Assembly (NCBI RefSeq): GCF_004367745.1
Contig: NZ_CP037993.1
Span: 3,844,001 to 3,908,000 of the forward strand
Origin: Herbaspirillum huttiense
GTDB taxonomy: Bacteria > Pseudomonadota > Gammaproteobacteria > Burkholderiales > Burkholderiaceae_D
DNA length: 64,000 nucleotides
Reading direction: 5' to 3'
Both the position numbers and the translations under genes were made by a program. Positions 17,156 through 25,626 of this stretch are shown one piece after another (the first letter of the stretch is position 1; every line of letters begins with the position of its first letter). The notes beneath the pieces were generated by a model. The model was not told the DNA's origin, made no database searches, and was given only the letters and a program-made list of their open reading frames with translations.

Positions 17156-18487
17156 ATGAGCAAGCTGACACGACGCGAATTCCTGGTCACCAGCGCTGCC
17201 GCCGCAGCCGCATCGAGCATGGGCGTGAACGCCTTTGCCGCAGGCCCCGGCGCGGCTGGCGCCGACAGCATCAAGTACCCCATCGAACAGGGCGCGACCC
17301 TGCGCATCCTGCGCTGGAAGCGTTTCGTCCAGGGCGATGAAGACCTGTGGAACGCCAACGTCAAGAAATTCACCGAACTGACCGGCGTGGCCGTGCGCAC
17401 CGACAGCGAAGGCTGGGAAGACGTGCGCCCGAAATCGGCCGTGGCCGCCAACGTGGGCAGCGGTCCGGACATCGTGCTGGGCTGGTTCGACGACCCGCAG
17501 CAGTACCCGACCAAGCTGGTCGACATGACCGACCTGGCCGATTCGCTGGGCAAGCGTTATGGCGGCTGGTACGACGTCTGCCGCAAGTACGGCACCAAGG
17601 ACGGCAAGTGGATCGCCCTGCCGCTGGGCGTGATCGGCAATGCCCTGGTCTATCGCGAAAGCCAGATCAAGGCCGCCGGCTTCGATGCCATTCCCAAGGA
17701 CACGGCCGGCTTCCTCAAGTTGTGCCAGGCCTTGAAGGCCAAGGACACTCCGGTCGGCTTCGCCCTGGGCAAGGCCGTCGGTGACGCCAACAACTGGGCG
17801 CACTGGCTGCTGTGGTCGCATGGCGGCAAGCTGGTCGACAAGAACGGCCAGGTCGCCATCAACTCGGCCGAGACCCGCGCCGCGCTGGAATACGCCAAGC
17901 AGCTCTATGCCACCTTCGTGCCCGGCACCCTGTCGTGGCAGGATCCGTCCAACAACAAGGCCTACCTGGATGGCCAGATCAGCCTCACGGCCAACGGCAT
18001 CTCGGTGTATTACGCCGCCAAGAACTCGCAGGATCCCAAGCTGCAGGACATCGCCAAGGATACCCAGCACGCGCACTTCCCGGTCGGCCCGGCCGGCAAG
18101 CCCACCGAGCTGATGCAGATCACACAGATGATGGTGTTCAAGCACACCAAGTTTCCCAATGCGGCCAAGGCCTTCGTGCAATTCATGTTTGAGCCGGACC
18201 AGTACAACCCGTGGATGAAGGCCTCCATCGGCTACGTCAGCCAGCCGCTGAAGGCCTACGAGAAGAACCCGGTCTGGACCGACGACCCGAAGGCCACGGT
18301 GTATCGCGACTCGGCCTCGCTGATGCTGGACCATGGCCACGAAGGCCCGCTGGGACAGGCCTCGGCGGCTTGCATGGCGGACTACGTGGTGGTGGACATG
18401 GTGGCCGAGGCCGCCTCGGGCGCCAAGACCGTGCAGCAGGCGATCGACCGTGCGGCCGAACGCGCCAAGCGGTATTACAAGACCTGA
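17156..18487 (+). CDS. Sugar ABC transporter substrate-binding protein
   Basis: Periplasmic extracellular solute-binding protein family 1, 443 aa. The N-terminus MSKLTRREFLVTSAAAAAAS carries a twin-arginine motif (TRREFL), so export is probably by Tat, with cleavage near AFA-AG at about 29. The mature protein has the family-typical NVGSGPDIVLGWFDDPQQYP and a C-terminal DRAAERAKRYYK helix. AAGGAG lies about 8 bases before ATG 17156. A 170-base gap with two weak stem-loops separates it from the permease gene, a common device giving more binding protein than permease. Confidence 0.9.
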   Translation: MSKLTRREFLVTSAAAAAASSMGVNAFAAGPGAAGADSIKYPIEQGATLRILRWKRFVQGDEDLWNANVKKFTELTGVAVRTDSEGWEDVRPKSAVAANVGSGPDIVLGWFDDPQQYPTKLVDMTDLADSLGKRYGGWYDVCRKYGTKDGKWIALPLGVIGNALVYRESQIKAAGFDAIPKDTAGFLKLCQALKAKDTPVGFALGKAVGDANNWAHWLLWSHGGKLVDKNGQVAINSAETRAALEYAKQLYATFVPGTLSWQDPSNNKAYLDGQISLTANGISVYYAAKNSQDPKLQDIAKDTQHAHFPVGPAGKPTELMQITQMMVFKHTKFPNAAKAFVQFMFEPDQYNPWMKASIGYVSQPLKAYEKNPVWTDDPKATVYRDSASLMLDHGHEGPLGQASAACMADYVVVDMVAEAASGAKTVQQAIDRAAERAKRYYKT

Positions 18488-18657
18488 TGGCAGCAGCCTG
18501 AACGTCAGCAAGGCGGATCCGGGTTCCCTCGGGACAGCGGGCAAAGGGGCAGGTTGTCAGGGCCTGCCGACCCGGTCCTGCCGCGCTGACGCATCGCGAC
18601 GCGTCACTACCGTATTGGCCGCAGGCCTGGCTTGCGGCCCTTTCATCGAGGCACATC

Positions 18658-19557
18658 ATGCTATCCCGATTCCTGAACAACCGTAACGTACTGGGCATGC
18701 TGTTCATGGCCCCGGCCGTGATCCTGCTGGTGGTGTTCCTGACCTACCCGCTGGGCCTGGGCATCTGGCTGGGCTTCACCGATACCAAGATCGGCGGCGA
18801 AGGCAGCTTCATCGGCCTGGACAACTACACTTACCTGGCCGGCGATTCGCTGGCGCAGCTGTCGCTGTTCAATACCGTGTTCTACACGGTCAGCGCCAGC
18901 ATCCTGAAATTCGCACTGGGACTGTGGCTGGCCATCCTGCTCAACAAGAACGTGCCGCTGAAGACCTTCTTCCGCGCCATCGTGCTGTTGCCCTGGATCG
19001 TGCCGACTGCGCTCTCGGCCCTGGCCTTCTGGTGGCTGTATGACGCACAGTTCTCCGTCATCAGCTGGGCCCTGCACAAGATGGGCCTGATCGACCGCTA
19101 CATCGACTTCCTGGGCGACCCGTGGAATGCGCGCTGGTCCACCGTCTTTGCCAACGTCTGGCGCGGCATTCCCTTCGTGGCGATCTCGCTGCTGGCGGGC
19201 CTGCAGACGATCTCGCCCTCGCTCTATGAAGCGGCTGCCATCGACGGTGCCACGCCCTGGCAGCAGTTCCGCCACGTGACGCTGCCCTTGCTCACGCCCA
19301 TCATTGCGGTGGTGATGACCTTCTCGGTGCTGTTCACCTTCACCGACTTCCAGCTGATCTATGTGCTCACGCGTGGCGGTCCGCTCAATGCGACCCACCT
19401 GATGGCCACGCTCTCCTTCCAGCGCGCCATTCCGGGCGGTGCCCTGGGTGAAGGCGCGGCACTGGCAACCTACATGATTCCCTTCCTGCTGGCAGCGATC
19501 ATGTTCTCGTATTTCGGCCTGCAACGTCGCGGCTGGCAACAAGGAGGTGACAAATAA
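18658..19557 (+). CDS. Sugar ABC transporter permease, MalF/UgpA type
   Basis: Integral membrane permease, 299 aa, six hydrophobic segments (first about residues 10-32). The EAA coupling loop is YEAAAIDGATPWQQFRHVTLPLLTPI near residues 188-213, which contacts the ATPase. The stop overlaps the start of the next permease by one base (TAATG), so the two are translated together. Confidence 0.92.
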   Translation: MLSRFLNNRNVLGMLFMAPAVILLVVFLTYPLGLGIWLGFTDTKIGGEGSFIGLDNYTYLAGDSLAQLSLFNTVFYTVSASILKFALGLWLAILLNKNVPLKTFFRAIVLLPWIVPTALSALAFWWLYDAQFSVISWALHKMGLIDRYIDFLGDPWNARWSTVFANVWRGIPFVAISLLAGLQTISPSLYEAAAIDGATPWQQFRHVTLPLLTPIIAVVMTFSVLFTFTDFQLIYVLTRGGPLNATHLMATLSFQRAIPGGALGEGAALATYMIPFLLAAIMFSYFGLQRRGWQQGGDK

Positions 19558-20438
19558 TGGCCAAGAAAAAAGACGACCAGCAGGAAACCCAGGGCATGGA
19601 TTTCCTGCAATCGACACCGCGCCGCTGGGTGACGATCTACATTCCGCTGCTGATCTTCCTGTTCGTGCTGCTGTTCCCGTTCTACTGGATGGTGATCACG
19701 GCCTTCAAACCGGACAATGAATTGCTCTCGCAGACCGGCAACCCCTTCTGGGTCGTTGCCCCGACGCTGGCGCACTTCAAGAAGCTGCTGTTCCAGACCC
19801 AGTATCCGGCCTGGCTGCTCAACACGGTGATCGTGTCGGTGGTATCGACCTTCGCCTCGCTGGCGGCCAGCGTCTTTGCCGCCTATGCGATCGAACGCCT
19901 GCGCTTCCAGGGCTCCAAGCAGGTCGGGCTGGGCATCTTCCTCGCCTACCTGATCCCGCCCTCGATCCTGTTCATTCCGCTGGCGGCGATCGTGTTCAAG
20001 CTGGGGCTGTTCGATACGCGCTGGGCGCTGATCCTGACCTATCCGACCTTCCTGATCCCGTTCTGCACCTGGTTGCTGATGGGCTACTTCCGCTCGATTC
20101 CTTATGAGCTGGAAGAGTGCGCGCTCATCGATGGTGCTACGCGCTGGGAGATCCTGGTCAAGATCATCCTGCCGCTGGCGGTGCCGGGCTTGATCTCGGC
20201 GGGCATCTTTGCCTTCACGCTGTCGTGGAACGAGTTCATCTATGCGCTGACTTTCATCTCCTCCTCCGAGGTGAAGACGGTGCCGGTGGGGATCGTCACC
20301 GAGCTGGTGGAAGGGGACGTCTATCACTGGGGCGCACTGATGGCCGGGGCGCTCCTGGGCTCGCTGCCGGTGGCGGTGGTGTATTCGTTCTTTGTGGAGT
20401 ATTACGTGTCGGGGATGACGGGGGCGGTGAAAGAGTAG
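19557..20438 (+). CDS. Sugar ABC transporter permease, MalG/UgpE type
   Basis: Second permease, 293 aa, six hydrophobic segments. The N-terminus is short, charged and cytoplasmic (MAKKKDDQQETQ). The EAA loop is LEECALIDGATRWEILVKIILPLA near 182-205. Start overlaps the previous stop by one base. An intrinsic terminator follows 28 bases after the stop and closes the plus arm of the sugar-acid locus. Confidence 0.92.
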   Translation: MAKKKDDQQETQGMDFLQSTPRRWVTIYIPLLIFLFVLLFPFYWMVITAFKPDNELLSQTGNPFWVVAPTLAHFKKLLFQTQYPAWLLNTVIVSVVSTFASLAASVFAAYAIERLRFQGSKQVGLGIFLAYLIPPSILFIPLAAIVFKLGLFDTRWALILTYPTFLIPFCTWLLMGYFRSIPYELEECALIDGATRWEILVKIILPLAVPGLISAGIFAFTLSWNEFIYALTFISSSEVKTVPVGIVTELVEGDVYHWGALMAGALLGSLPVAVVYSFFVEYYVSGMTGAVKE

Positions 20439-20465
20439 CCTCCCTCCGCTTCCGCCTGCGATGAA

Positions 20466-20494
20466 ACGGCACCCTCAGGGGTGCCGTTTTTTTT
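20466..20494 (+). terminator. Terminator of the sugar ABC operon
   Basis: ACGGCACCC/GGGTGCCGT, 9-bp perfect stem with 4-base loop (20466-20474 and 20479-20487), followed by eight T. Confidence 0.92.
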
Positions 20495-20703
20495 GCCTGC
20501 CATCAACACCCGATGCACAGGTCAGGTGAAGTCAGGATTGCAAGGTGCGTGCTCGTTGCAAGCGCAACACGCATGGCTTTCAACCAGAGCTCATCAGCGG
20601 TTAAGATCGCGGTGACGCATCGCGTCAGCCATGAAGAAACGGCATCCTGCTCCGGATGCCAGTTCGTTCCAACAATAACGAAAAACGTAAAGGGAAGGGC
20701 AAC

Positions 20704-21462
20704 ATGGAATTCACTTATCACAATATCCTGCTGGACAACGGGACCTACACCAAGCCAGATACCATTCTTCTGCAGGATCACCCCCAGGCGATCTCGGCGA
20801 GGAAAGTGCTGAATCTGGCCTTTCCCGGCAACCGCCGCAATTACCGGATCATCGACCTGGGATGCCTGGAAGGTGGCTACACGGTGGAATTTGCCCGCAT
20901 GGGATTTGAATCCATCGGGCTGGAGGTACGGGAGGAAAACTTTGCGTACTGCAATTACGTGAAGCAGAACCTGAACCTGCAGAACCTCCATTTCGTCAAG
21001 GACACGGCCTGGAATCTGGATCGCTACGGTCCTTTCGATGCCTCGTTCTGCTGCGGTCTGCTGTATCACTTCGACAAACCCCGCGCCTTCCTGGAAAAGC
21101 TGGCGCGTCACACCAAGAAGGTGATGATCCTGCAGACGCACTTTTCCACATCACTGGAAGATGGCGTGAAGTATTACAGCCTCTCCCCCATGCAGGTCAA
21201 TGAAGGCCTCAACGGTCGCTGGTACCACGAGTTCCATCCCAGCACGTCCTACGAGGAGCGCGAAAAACTGCGCTGGGCGTCCTATGAGAACGATCGTTCC
21301 TTCTGGATACAGAAGGAACATCTGCTCGGACTGATCCACGATCTGGGCTTCACCACGGTGTTTGAACAGTACGACAACTGGGCCCCCAACATGGGAGAAA
21401 ACCTGGAGAAGAACTACGCCGGCACACTGCGCAGTACCTTCGTGGGCATTCGCGATCTGTAA
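20704..21462 (+). CDS. SAM-dependent methyltransferase (orphan)
   Basis: Class I methyltransferase, 252 aa, probably cytoplasmic. The SAM site motif I is RIIDLGCLEGGYTVEFARMG near residues 54-73, with acidic motif II (IGLEVREENF) and a later DASFCCGLLYHF. ATG 20704 has GGGAAGGGC upstream. It stands alone between two terminators. Its base composition is visibly less GC-rich than its neighbours and it uses more A/T-ending codons, a sign of separate origin. The substrate is unknown; similar proteins sit in polysaccharide or glycan loci, but no such locus is here. Confidence 0.75.
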   Translation: MEFTYHNILLDNGTYTKPDTILLQDHPQAISARKVLNLAFPGNRRNYRIIDLGCLEGGYTVEFARMGFESIGLEVREENFAYCNYVKQNLNLQNLHFVKDTAWNLDRYGPFDASFCCGLLYHFDKPRAFLEKLARHTKKVMILQTHFSTSLEDGVKYYSLSPMQVNEGLNGRWYHEFHPSTSYEEREKLRWASYENDRSFWIQKEHLLGLIHDLGFTTVFEQYDNWAPNMGENLEKNYAGTLRSTFVGIRDL

Positions 21463-21473
21463 GCCGCAACCGT

Positions 21474-21505
21474 AAAAAATCCCCGCGTTGTGCAGACGCG
21501 GGGAT
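21474..21505 (-). terminator. Terminator of the dehydrogenase operon (minus strand)
   Basis: The 10-bp stem ATCCCCGCGT/ACGCGGGGAT has a 7-base loop and is followed on the minus strand by six T (21474-21479). It lies 49 bases after the cytochrome gene stop. It also separates that gene from the convergent methyltransferase. Confidence 0.88.
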
Positions 21506-21553
21506 CGTTGATAGCCCGGCAGATGCCGGACCATCGCTCACTACTTCTGCTCA

Positions 21554-22879
21554 CTACTGCTTGGCCAGCGGCGCACTCCCCGCCTCCACCGTTTTCTTCT
21601 CCGGCAGCTGCTTGCGTACCTTGGCCACATCGGACGCGTTCACCGAAGACGCCTGGTTACCCCAGCTGCTACGGATGAAGGTGACCACATCGGCCACTTC
21701 CTGGTCCGACAGCCGGCTGGCAAAGCCCGGCATGGCGAATTGCGTCGGGGCCTTGTGGGTCCACGGCATTTCGGCGCCTTCCAGCACGATGCGGATCAGC
21801 GAAGCCGGGTTCTCGGCATTGACCGTCGGCGACAAGGCCAGGGTCGGGAAGGTTTCTTCATATCCCTTCCCGCTGCTGCGGTGGCAGGCCGCGCAGTTGT
21901 TCAGGAAGGCCATGGCGCCCGGACTCTGGTCGCTGCCTTTGCGCAAGGCCTGGTGGGTCTTGTCGTCATAGGCCAGCGCTGGCGTGCCCTCCTTCACCGC
22001 CTTCAAGGACTTCAGGTACTTGGCCATGGCCGAGAGATCTTCCTCGGTCATGTACTGGGTACTGTTGGCCACCACGTCGGCCATGCCGCCAAAGGCAGCG
22101 GAATGGCTGTTGCGGCCGGTCTTGAGGAAGGCCACGATGTCGGCCTCGCTCCAGTTGCCCAGACCGTCGCGGGCGTCGCCGCGCAGGTTGTTGGCCAGGT
22201 AGCCGTCGATCACGCCACCGGAGAGGAACTGGCTGCTGTCATTGGACAGCGCCTTCTCCTGCATGCCCACGCCGCGCGGGGTGTGGCAGGCGCCACAGTG
22301 GCCCAGGCCTTCGACCAGGTATTGGCCGCGGACCAGAGGACTGTTGTCCTCCGGACCATCGGCCGCCACTGCCGGCGCGAACACCTTGCGCCACACCGAC
22401 AACGGCCAGCGCATCGACAGGGGCCAGGTGATGTCCACACCGCGATTGGGTGCGGGATCGGCCTGTACGCCCTGCATGAAGTAGGCATAGAGCGCCTTCA
22501 CGTCAGCCGGCTTGACCTTGGCGTAGGAAGGATACGGCATGGCCGGATAGAGCGACGCGCCATCCTTGCGGATGCCGTGACGCAGCGCCCGGTCGAAATC
22601 CTCTTCGCTGTAGCTGCCGATGCCGTGTTCCTTGTCCGGCGTGATGTTGGAGGAATACACCGTGCCGATGGGCGTGGCAATGGCCAGGCCACCGGCAAAG
22701 GGCTTGCCGCCCTTGGCCGTGTGGCAGGCCACGCAGTCCCCGGCCTTGGCCAGGTACTCGCCACGCTGCACCAGCTGCTGGTCGGCCGAGGGTGCGGCGG
22801 CATTGGTCTGCGCTGCTGCGGTGAAGGCGGACAGCGACATGACAGCCGCACAGGCGGCGATGAAATAGTGCTTGATCAT
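21554..22879 (-). CDS. Tri-heme cytochrome c subunit of a membrane FAD dehydrogenase
   Basis: Periplasmic, membrane-anchored electron acceptor, about 441 aa. Signal peptide MIKHYFIAACAAVMSLSAFTAAA. Three heme c sites: CVACH near residue 50, CGACH near 195 and CAACH near 340, with axial Met candidates in YPAMPYPSYAK, LSGGVIDGYL regions and AMPGFA. The length and three hemes match cytochrome subunits of gluconate/alcohol/sorbitol dehydrogenases. The start may be ATG 22879 or ATG 22891; AAGGA lies too close to the second. It is third in the operon, 14 bases after the GMC gene (2 if the longer start is used), and passes electrons to quinone. Confidence 0.9.
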   Translation of the reverse strand: MIKHYFIAACAAVMSLSAFTAAAQTNAAAPSADQQLVQRGEYLAKAGDCVACHTAKGGKPFAGGLAIATPIGTVYSSNITPDKEHGIGSYSEEDFDRALRHGIRKDGASLYPAMPYPSYAKVKPADVKALYAYFMQGVQADPAPNRGVDITWPLSMRWPLSVWRKVFAPAVAADGPEDNSPLVRGQYLVEGLGHCGACHTPRGVGMQEKALSNDSSQFLSGGVIDGYLANNLRGDARDGLGNWSEADIVAFLKTGRNSHSAAFGGMADVVANSTQYMTEEDLSAMAKYLKSLKAVKEGTPALAYDDKTHQALRKGSDQSPGAMAFLNNCAACHRSSGKGYEETFPTLALSPTVNAENPASLIRIVLEGAEMPWTHKAPTQFAMPGFASRLSDQEVADVVTFIRSSWGNQASSVNASDVAKVRKQLPEKKTVEAGSAPLAKQ

Positions 22880-22893
22880 GATGGTCGTCATCC

Positions 22894-24675
22894 TTATGCC
22901 TGCACCAGCGGGCCGGGTTTTTTCAGATACTGCTCACGGATGGCCTTGGCGGAGTGATACGCCAGCGCCGTGACCAGCCCGGTCGGGTTGTAGCCCATGT
23001 TCTGCGGGAAGGCGCAAGCGCCGTAGACGAACACGTTGGGCACATCCCAGCTTTGCAGGTACTTGTTGACCACGCTGTTCTTGGGCGTCGTGCCCATGAT
23101 GGCGCCTCCGGTCAGGTGGGTCGATTGATAGACCCGCGTATCCCAGGATGATCCGGTCTTGCGCACGGCCTTGACGACCTTCTCCGGATTCATGGCCTGG
23201 CCGACCTTCTCCATCTGGCCGGCGATGTAGGTCAGCATCTTGCCTTCGTTCTCCTTCCAGTTCAGGGTCATGCGCAAGAGCGGCTGGCCATTGGCATCCT
23301 TGTAGGTCGGATCCAGCGACAGGTAGCAATCGCGATACGCCATCACCGAACCGGACATGCCGATGGTGAGCGTGCGCTGGTAGGCATCCTGCACGCTGGC
23401 CTTCCATTCCGAACCCCAGTTGGGGACCTTCTCGCCCGGCATGGTGCCGGCCTGCTTGATGGGACGACCGCCATAGCGCACGTGACGAATCGAGGCACCG
23501 CCGATGAAGCCCAGCGGACCGTGATCGAACTGGTCAGCGTTGAGGTCGTCCATGCCCACGCCACCGGCACCGGTGCCGATGAAGGGATTGAACTGCGTGC
23601 CCTTGGGCATGACCACGTTGATGCCGCCGTTGTACTGGTAGGCGAAGTTCTTGCCGACCACGCCTTCGCCGGAGACCGGGTCATAGGGCTTGCCGATGCC
23701 CGAGAGCAGCAGCAGGCGCACGTTGTGGGTCTGGAAGGCGGTCAGCAGGACCAGGTCGGCGGGCTGTTCGACTTCGCGGCCTTGGGCATCGATGTAGGTG
23801 ACGCCGGTGGCACGCTTGCCGGAGGCATCCAGGTTGACCTTGATGACCTGGGCCTTGGTGCGTACCTCGAAGTTCTTGCGCTTCAACAGTACCGGCAGGA
23901 TGGTGGTCTGCGGCGATGCCTTGGAATACATGTAGCAGCCGTAGTTTTCGCAGAAGCCGCAGTAGTTGCAGGGGCCGATGCGCACGCCATACGGATTGGT
24001 GAAGGGCTGCGAAGCATTGGCCGCGGGCGCCGGATAAGGGTGGTAGCCGACGTCGCGCATGGCCTTCTCGACCAGCGAGGCGCTGTACTGGTATTGCAGC
24101 GGCGGGGTCGGGAATTCATCGCTGCGCTCGCCTTCCAGCGGATTGCCGCCGGCCACGATCTGGCCCTTGAGATTGCCGGCCTTGCCGGAAACTGCCATGA
24201 CCTTTTCCGAGAAATCGTAGAAGGGCTCCAGCTCCTTGTAGGTCACGCCATGGTCCTGGATGGTCATGTCCTCGGGGATGAATTTCTTGCCGTATTTCTG
24301 CTCGTGGTGCGTGCGCATTTCCAGCTCTTCGGGCAGGTTGCGGTACATCATGCCGTTCCAGTGAAAACCGGCACCGCCCACGCCATCGCCCAGCAGGAAG
24401 GAACCATGCTGGCGGTAGGGCACGGCCACATCGGAGAGCGTATGACGAATCGTCACGGTCTCGCGCGAGAGGTCCTGGAACAGCGCGCCGCGCACGGAGT
24501 ATTTCAGTTCATCGACTGCCTTCGGATAAGGTGTGTCGGTGTTGGTGTCACGCATGTCGCCGCGTTCCAGCGCCAGCACGTTCAGGCCGGCTTCGGTGAG
24601 CTCCATGCCCATGATGGAACCGGTCCAGCCCAGGCCCACCATCACTACATCCACTTTGTCTTTTTTGATAGCCAT
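22894..24675 (-). CDS. GMC-family FAD dehydrogenase large subunit with Fe-S cysteine motif
   Basis: Catalytic subunit, 593 aa, of a periplasmic sugar or sugar-acid dehydrogenase (gluconate 2-dehydrogenase / FAD-glucose dehydrogenase family). The FAD motif GLGWTG is at 14-19. A cluster Cys236, Cys239, Cys242, Cys247 (CNYCGFCENYGC) is like the 3Fe-4S site of Burkholderia FAD-glucose dehydrogenase. The C-terminal active site shows His in STHLTGGAIMG and Asn in GYNPTGLVTALAY. No signal peptide is seen, so it probably rides out with the Tat-exported gamma subunit. It lies 2 bases after the gamma gene. The substrate is inferred only from family. Confidence 0.9.
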   Translation of the reverse strand: MAIKKDKVDVVMVGLGWTGSIMGMELTEAGLNVLALERGDMRDTNTDTPYPKAVDELKYSVRGALFQDLSRETVTIRHTLSDVAVPYRQHGSFLLGDGVGGAGFHWNGMMYRNLPEELEMRTHHEQKYGKKFIPEDMTIQDHGVTYKELEPFYDFSEKVMAVSGKAGNLKGQIVAGGNPLEGERSDEFPTPPLQYQYSASLVEKAMRDVGYHPYPAPAANASQPFTNPYGVRIGPCNYCGFCENYGCYMYSKASPQTTILPVLLKRKNFEVRTKAQVIKVNLDASGKRATGVTYIDAQGREVEQPADLVLLTAFQTHNVRLLLLSGIGKPYDPVSGEGVVGKNFAYQYNGGINVVMPKGTQFNPFIGTGAGGVGMDDLNADQFDHGPLGFIGGASIRHVRYGGRPIKQAGTMPGEKVPNWGSEWKASVQDAYQRTLTIGMSGSVMAYRDCYLSLDPTYKDANGQPLLRMTLNWKENEGKMLTYIAGQMEKVGQAMNPEKVVKAVRKTGSSWDTRVYQSTHLTGGAIMGTTPKNSVVNKYLQSWDVPNVFVYGACAFPQNMGYNPTGLVTALAYHSAKAIREQYLKKPGPLVQA

Positions 24676-24677
24676 GA

Positions 24678-25400
24678 TCAGCCCTTCTCTCCCAGAATCG
24701 ACACGGGGCCGTATGGATATTTGACGTTGTATTGATCAACCCAGTCAGCGTAATCGGCGCGCGCACCGGGGAAGCCGACCATCTTCCAGCCGCCCATCTT
24801 CTGGTTGCCGCCGTACATCGGATCGGCGAAATAGCCCTCCTTGGTATTGCCCAGCATGAAGCTGAAGAAGGTCTTGGCGGGAACGGTGTCGAACGTGATC
24901 TTGCCGCCTTCCATCATCTTGAGCACGTCCAGCTGCTTGGCCTTGTCGAGTTCGGCGAAGACCTTGCCGTGGTTCTTGCTGCACCAGTCATTGCAGGCAG
25001 CGATGCCCTGGCGGTAGATGTCGCGCGGCACCAGCGAGAGCTGGTAGCCCAGTTCGGGCACGCTGTCCGGATGGAAGGGGCCTTGCATGTACCACAGCTT
25101 GCCGGCGCCGTAGGGGGTTTCCATCTGGCGGTCGATGAACTCGGGCACGCCGGTTTCGAGCGCACCGGCACCGTACTGGTCGGAAGGGATGAGGTGATCG
25201 ACGGCGGCGTTGAGGAAGGCCCATTCGGGCGCAGTGAAGTAGGTCGGCGTGTAGGCGCGGGGCTTGCCCGGCTCGCTGCTGTCGGCCATTGCCGGCTGGC
25301 TGACTGCTACGGTGGTGGCGCCGCCTAGCGTGGTCGCGGCTGGGACGATGGCCAACACCTGGCGCAGGAAGCGCCGCCTGGGCTCTTTATCTTGTGACAT
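24678..25400 (-). CDS. Gluconate 2-dehydrogenase subunit 3 (gamma) family protein
   Basis: Small chaperone-like subunit, 240 aa, that carries the catalytic subunit through the Tat path. The N-terminus has the twin-arginine motif RRRFLRQ at residues 8-14, with a hydrophobic stretch and an Ala-X-Ala site near 38. The mature part has the family pattern FTAPEWAFLNAAVDHLIPSD and ends WVDQYNVKYPYGPVSILGEKG. AAGGA lies 7 bases before ATG 25400. It is first of three genes: gamma, FAD subunit, cytochrome. Confidence 0.9.
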   Translation of the reverse strand: MSQDKEPRRRFLRQVLAIVPAATTLGGATTVAVSQPAMADSSEPGKPRAYTPTYFTAPEWAFLNAAVDHLIPSDQYGAGALETGVPEFIDRQMETPYGAGKLWYMQGPFHPDSVPELGYQLSLVPRDIYRQGIAACNDWCSKNHGKVFAELDKAKQLDVLKMMEGGKITFDTVPAKTFFSFMLGNTKEGYFADPMYGGNQKMGGWKMVGFPGARADYADWVDQYNVKYPYGPVSILGEKG

Positions 25401-25524
25401 GAGTATCCTTTGGACGTGGGATTTGACGAGGGCAATGCAGGATGCTGGCGCGAGCGGCGCGGCAAGGATGAACGCTCCCCTGCGCGCCGGACGGACGCAC
25501 TCTCTTGTTGTTATGGTGAGACTG

Positions 25525-25557
25525 CCTGAGCAGCGGCTACGGGCACCGCTGCTCAGG
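25525..25557. other. 12-bp perfect stem-loop between two operons
   Basis: CCTGAGCAGCGG (25525-25536) pairs with CCGCTGCTCAGG (25546-25557) over a 9-base loop. It lies 65 bases past the hydrolase stop on the minus strand. A second stem, GGCAGGGC/GCCCTGCC (25573-25592), is nearer. Neither has a T-run, so they are candidate terminators without a clear U tract. Confidence 0.55.
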
Positions 25558-25602
25558 TGGATGAATCAGTTCGGCAGGGCGTCGGCCCTGCCTTGCTTCA
25601 AG

Positions 25603-25626
25603 ACTTCAGGACTTCAGGACTTCAGG
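25603..25626. repeat. Three tandem copies of ACTTCAGG
   Basis: Perfect octamer array at 25603-25610, 25611-25618 and 25619-25626. The hydrolase stop codon (25622-25624, minus strand) lies in the third copy, so the array extends from the coding end into the spacer. Confidence 0.9.
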
